A DNA stretch of 8,621 nt from Paracoccaceae bacterium. GTDB lineage: Bacteria; Pseudomonadota; Alphaproteobacteria; Rhodobacterales; Rhodobacteraceae. The translations under genes and the position numbers were made by a program. Position 1 is the stretch's first letter; every line of letters starts with the position of its first letter. The notes beneath the pieces are model-generated. The model worked only from the letters and a program-made list of their open reading frames with translations. It ran no database searches and was not told where the DNA came from. The stretch spans positions 1-8,621 of the forward strand of contig JADZAO010000003.1 in assembly GCA_020852535.1 (NCBI GenBank), given 5' to 3'. Positions 7,009-8,621 of this stretch are shown here, piece after piece.

Positions 7009-7595
7009 CAGACATCAAGTTCTGCATCCCAATAGAGATAATCCATCCAGCTTTCATGCAAATGGTTCGGTGGAAACCGCCGCCCATGCACCTGCATCTC
7101 CTCGGCACTCGGCTGGCGCGGCGGGCGGCGCAGGTGCATGTTTACCTGCCGCAAGGTCTTCGATCCTTTACGAAGATTACAAGGCGAACAAGCGGCAACC
7201 ACATTCTCCCAGCTCGTCACCCCACCTTGCGACCGCGGCAGGACATGATCGAAAGTAAGATCACCCTTGAACCCGCAATACTGGCAGCAAAATTCGTCTC
7301 GCAGAAAAAGATTGAAGCGCGTGAATGCCACGCGCTTCTGGGGTCGAACAAATTCTTTCAGGACCACCACACTGGGTACACGGAACTCAACTTTCTGGCT
7401 TCGCACCATATAATTGTATTCCGCCACGATCTGGACACGGTCAAGAAAGGCCGCTTTGATCGCTTCTTGCCACGGCCATAGACTAAGAGGGTAATAACTC
7501 AAAGGGCGGTAATCCGCATTTAACACCAAAGCCGGATAATACTTCAGCACCGCCGGATCACGCACGAATTGAGCTCTGAAATCGCCATCCGTCAC
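7008..7595 (-). CDS. HNH endonuclease family protein (McrA-like, zinc-binding)
   Basis: 195 residues from GTG 7595. The core at about 104-145 has CQYC (104-107), the catalytic-type FDHVLPRSQGG with His117, Asn131 in SWENVV, and CSPCN (136-140). This is the two-CxxC zinc-bound HNH fold of DNA nucleases. The N-terminal half (YPALVLNADYRPLSYYPLSL, then WPWQEAIKAAFLDRV) is the conserved domain found with this HNH core in many alphaproteobacteria as a chromosomal single gene. Its biological role is not established; no methylase or phage gene is adjacent to suggest restriction. Start: the frame extends to TTG 7658, but the predicted transcription start is near 7657, so that start is unlikely. GTG 7595 has GGAG (7604-7607) 8 bases upstream; GTG 7604 is the alternative. 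Monocistronic. Confidence 0.9.
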   Translation of the reverse strand: MTDGDFRAQFVRDPAVLKYYPALVLNADYRPLSYYPLSLWPWQEAIKAAFLDRVQIVAEYNYMVRSQKVEFRVPSVVVLKEFVRPQKRVAFTRFNLFLRDEFCCQYCGFKGDLTFDHVLPRSQGGVTSWENVVAACSPCNLRKGSKTLRQVNMHLRRPPRQPSAEEMQVHGRRFPPNHLHESWMDYLYWDAELDV

Positions 7596-7663
7596 CTTAG
7601 ACACTCCGCCTTCAAGCCACTGCTCTGCAACATAGAGCAGGGAACCCTGCCCCGACAAAGCTG

Positions 7664-7691
7664 ACTATATATAGCGTAACTTGACTGACAA
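7664..7691 (-). promoter_or_regulatory. Promoter of the HNH gene
   Basis: Minus strand TTGTCA (7691-7686), a 16-base spacer, and TATAGT (7669-7664). Each box matches the sigma-70 consensus at 5 of 6 positions. Transcription would begin near 7657, giving a 5' UTR of about 60 bases to GTG 7595. Confidence 0.6.
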
Positions 7692-7693
7692 GT
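7679..7693. promoter_or_regulatory. Inverted repeat overlapping the -35 box of the HNH promoter
   Basis: ACTTGACTGACAAGT: arms ACTTG and CAAGT are perfect, and C/G around the centre also match. The repeat covers the whole -35 box (7686-7691), a position where a bound repressor would block RNA polymerase. No regulator gene is adjacent. Confidence 0.35.
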
Positions 7694-8106
7694 CCCTCAA
7701 GCTCTAGTATATAATGCTACTTTGCTAAACATTACGAACGACCATTTCCCAAACCAATCTCCTAGATGCGGGTAAAATCATACCCCTCCTGCCCCATCAG
7801 GCACATTCCTCATGCCCTAGAACTAACGCGGCATCGCTCACGCCCCATAAAACCACAAACAGACAGCACCCTAGAAGATCTAAGGAAACGACTAACCCAG
7901 CTCGCCTGCGTGAGGCTGAATTCACGCCAAACAGGATGCCAAAAGCTATTCTGCTATACATACTGGTTGAGATAATCCAAAATCAGCATGAGAAGCCGAC
8001 GAGCACGAATATAATGAGAGACAGAACACCTGCTGTGGCACGGAAAGTCGTAGACGGTAAAAATGCCGAGCGGTTCAGGCTGCCAGCCCAAATGAGCTAT
8101 GACTAA
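7694..8106. other. Non-coding region between the nrdJ terminator and the HNH promoter
   Basis: About 410 bases in which I see no supportable gene on either strand. It has a consensus TATAAT on the + strand (7710-7715) with only a distant -35-like CTGACA (19-base spacer), a second TATAAT (8010-8015) with no -35, and hairpins GGGTA/TACCC (7770-7785) and GCGTGA/TCACGC (7908-7927, 8-base loop). A + strand frame at 7766-7975 (69 codons) lacks a ribosome binding site and any family likeness. A small RNA cannot be excluded. Confidence 0.55.
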
Positions 8107-8144
8107 ATAAAAAAACCTCTCCGGGCCTTACGGCCAGAGAGGTT
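8107..8144 (-). terminator. Intrinsic terminator of nrdJ
   Basis: On the minus strand AACCTCTC and GAGAGGTT (8 bp), then a small internal loop, GGCC/GGCC and a 4-base loop, followed by TTTTTTT. It begins 26 bases after the nrdJ stop and is the strongest terminator in the window. Confidence 0.93.
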
Positions 8145-8169
8145 CATGTCACAGGTCTAAAACTAGCGC

Positions 8170-8621
8170 TCAGCTACATCCGCTCGTGCCACCGCAGGTG
8201 TTGCACTTCATGCAAGTACCGTTGCGAACCAGCGTGTAGTTACCACATTCACCGCATGAGTCGCCCTCGTAGCCTTGCATCTTTGCCTTAGTACGAACAT
8301 CCATGCCGACTGTGCCGGTGGAAAGCGCGGTCATGGCCGTTTCGGCCACAAGGCTAGTCATGGTCAAACTTTCGGTACTCGTAGGTTGGGCGCTGGAGAG
8401 AAGACCGCCCTGAAACACCACAAGCTCTTGCGGCAAACGCTTACGCAGGTAGCCAGTCGAAGAGATTGATTTGAGCATCTCGATCGACTTCGACGCCTGA
8501 CTATCGCTCACCTCACCAAAGTTACGTTTACCTTCGACATCACCACGGCCAAGATCGTCGAAGGATGCACCTTCGGGTTTCACATGAGCCAAATCGGTAC
8601 GATCGAGATAACTGATCGCCA
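8170..8621 (-). CDS. nrdJ: Adenosylcobalamin-dependent class II ribonucleotide reductase, C-terminal part
   Basis: The last 149 residues of a gene that continues past the right edge; the full family protein is about 1,200 residues. The frame is open to the edge and reads AISYLDRTDLAHVKPEGASF near its start, with IEMLKSISSTGYLRKRLPQE in the middle. The final 28 residues hold six cysteines: CGECG, then CMKCNTCGG, ending TSGCS. This cysteine-rich C-terminal tail is characteristic of long NrdJ proteins and is thought to bind zinc and relay electrons to the active site. NrdJ reduces ribonucleotides to deoxyribonucleotides using adenosylcobalamin and needs no oxygen. An in-frame TTG at 8592 is internal, not a start. 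Any cobalamin riboswitch would lie outside the window. Followed by a strong terminator. Confidence 0.95.
   Translation of the reverse strand, partial: AISYLDRTDLAHVKPEGASFDDLGRGDVEGKRNFGEVSDSQASKSIEMLKSISSTGYLRKRLPQELVVFQGGLLSSAQPTSTESLTMTSLVAETAMTALSTGTVGMDVRTKAKMQGYEGDSCGECGNYTLVRNGTCMKCNTCGGTSGCS

Noticed and set aside
7706..7711. TATACT (minus strand) as a second HNH promoter
   Set aside because: No acceptable -35 box at 16-18 bases; the promoter at 7664-7691 is better.
7766..7975. 69-codon + strand frame in the spacer next to the HNH gene
   Set aside because: No Shine-Dalgarno sequence, no good promoter, and no recognisable domain.
1..8621. CRISPR array, insertion sequence, prophage or defence island
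   Set aside because: No regularly spaced repeats, transposase, phage or defence partner genes. The HNH gene stands alone and matches a common chromosomal family.

Overview
The window looks like a chromosomal segment of a marine, Roseobacter-type alphaproteobacterium (Rhodobacterales). I infer this from protein resemblance: an ASKHA/2Fe-2S corrinoid-activation protein, a compact zwf-pgl-pgi operon, a short McrA-like HNH protein of the form common in that order, and the C-terminus of a B12-dependent class II ribonucleotide reductase. No database search was possible, so the placement is from recognition only.

Layout. Positions 1-95 hold the last codons of an unidentified + strand gene. A 91-base leader with an inverted repeat follows, then a full + strand gene (187-2211) for a ferredoxin-domain/ASKHA protein that probably reactivates a corrinoid methyltransferase system. 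A 383-base non-coding stretch, AT-rich in its first part, leads to a tRNA-Gly(CCC) gene (2595-2668, +) with a likely promoter. A hairpin at 2734-2756 separates it from the convergent minus-strand operon zwf (6533-5079), pgl (5082-4411), pgi (4396 or 4414 to 2795). The three genes are packed tightly, with an ATGA overlap at zwf/pgl and another possible at pgl/pgi. Upstream of zwf lies about 470 bases of non-coding DNA with a 49-base dyad close to the gene. Next, on the minus strand, come an HNH nuclease-like gene (7595-7008) with its own clear promoter, about 410 bases with nothing convincing, a strong intrinsic terminator (8107-8144), and the 3' end of nrdJ running off the window.

How the genes work together. 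Zwf and Pgl turn glucose 6-phosphate into 6-phosphogluconate; Pgi links fructose 6-phosphate to that entry point. In this group 6-phosphogluconate is normally used through the Entner-Doudoroff route, but edd/eda and gnd are not in the window. The ASKHA protein (corrinoid reactivation) and NrdJ (adenosylcobalamin-dependent) both depend on cobalamin, but nothing in the sequence ties them together.

This is mostly ordinary housekeeping DNA. I found no new multi-gene system. The observations most worth checking are small: the dyad upstream of zwf, an inverted repeat overlapping the -35 box of the HNH gene promoter, a leader stem before the ASKHA gene, and start-site corrections.
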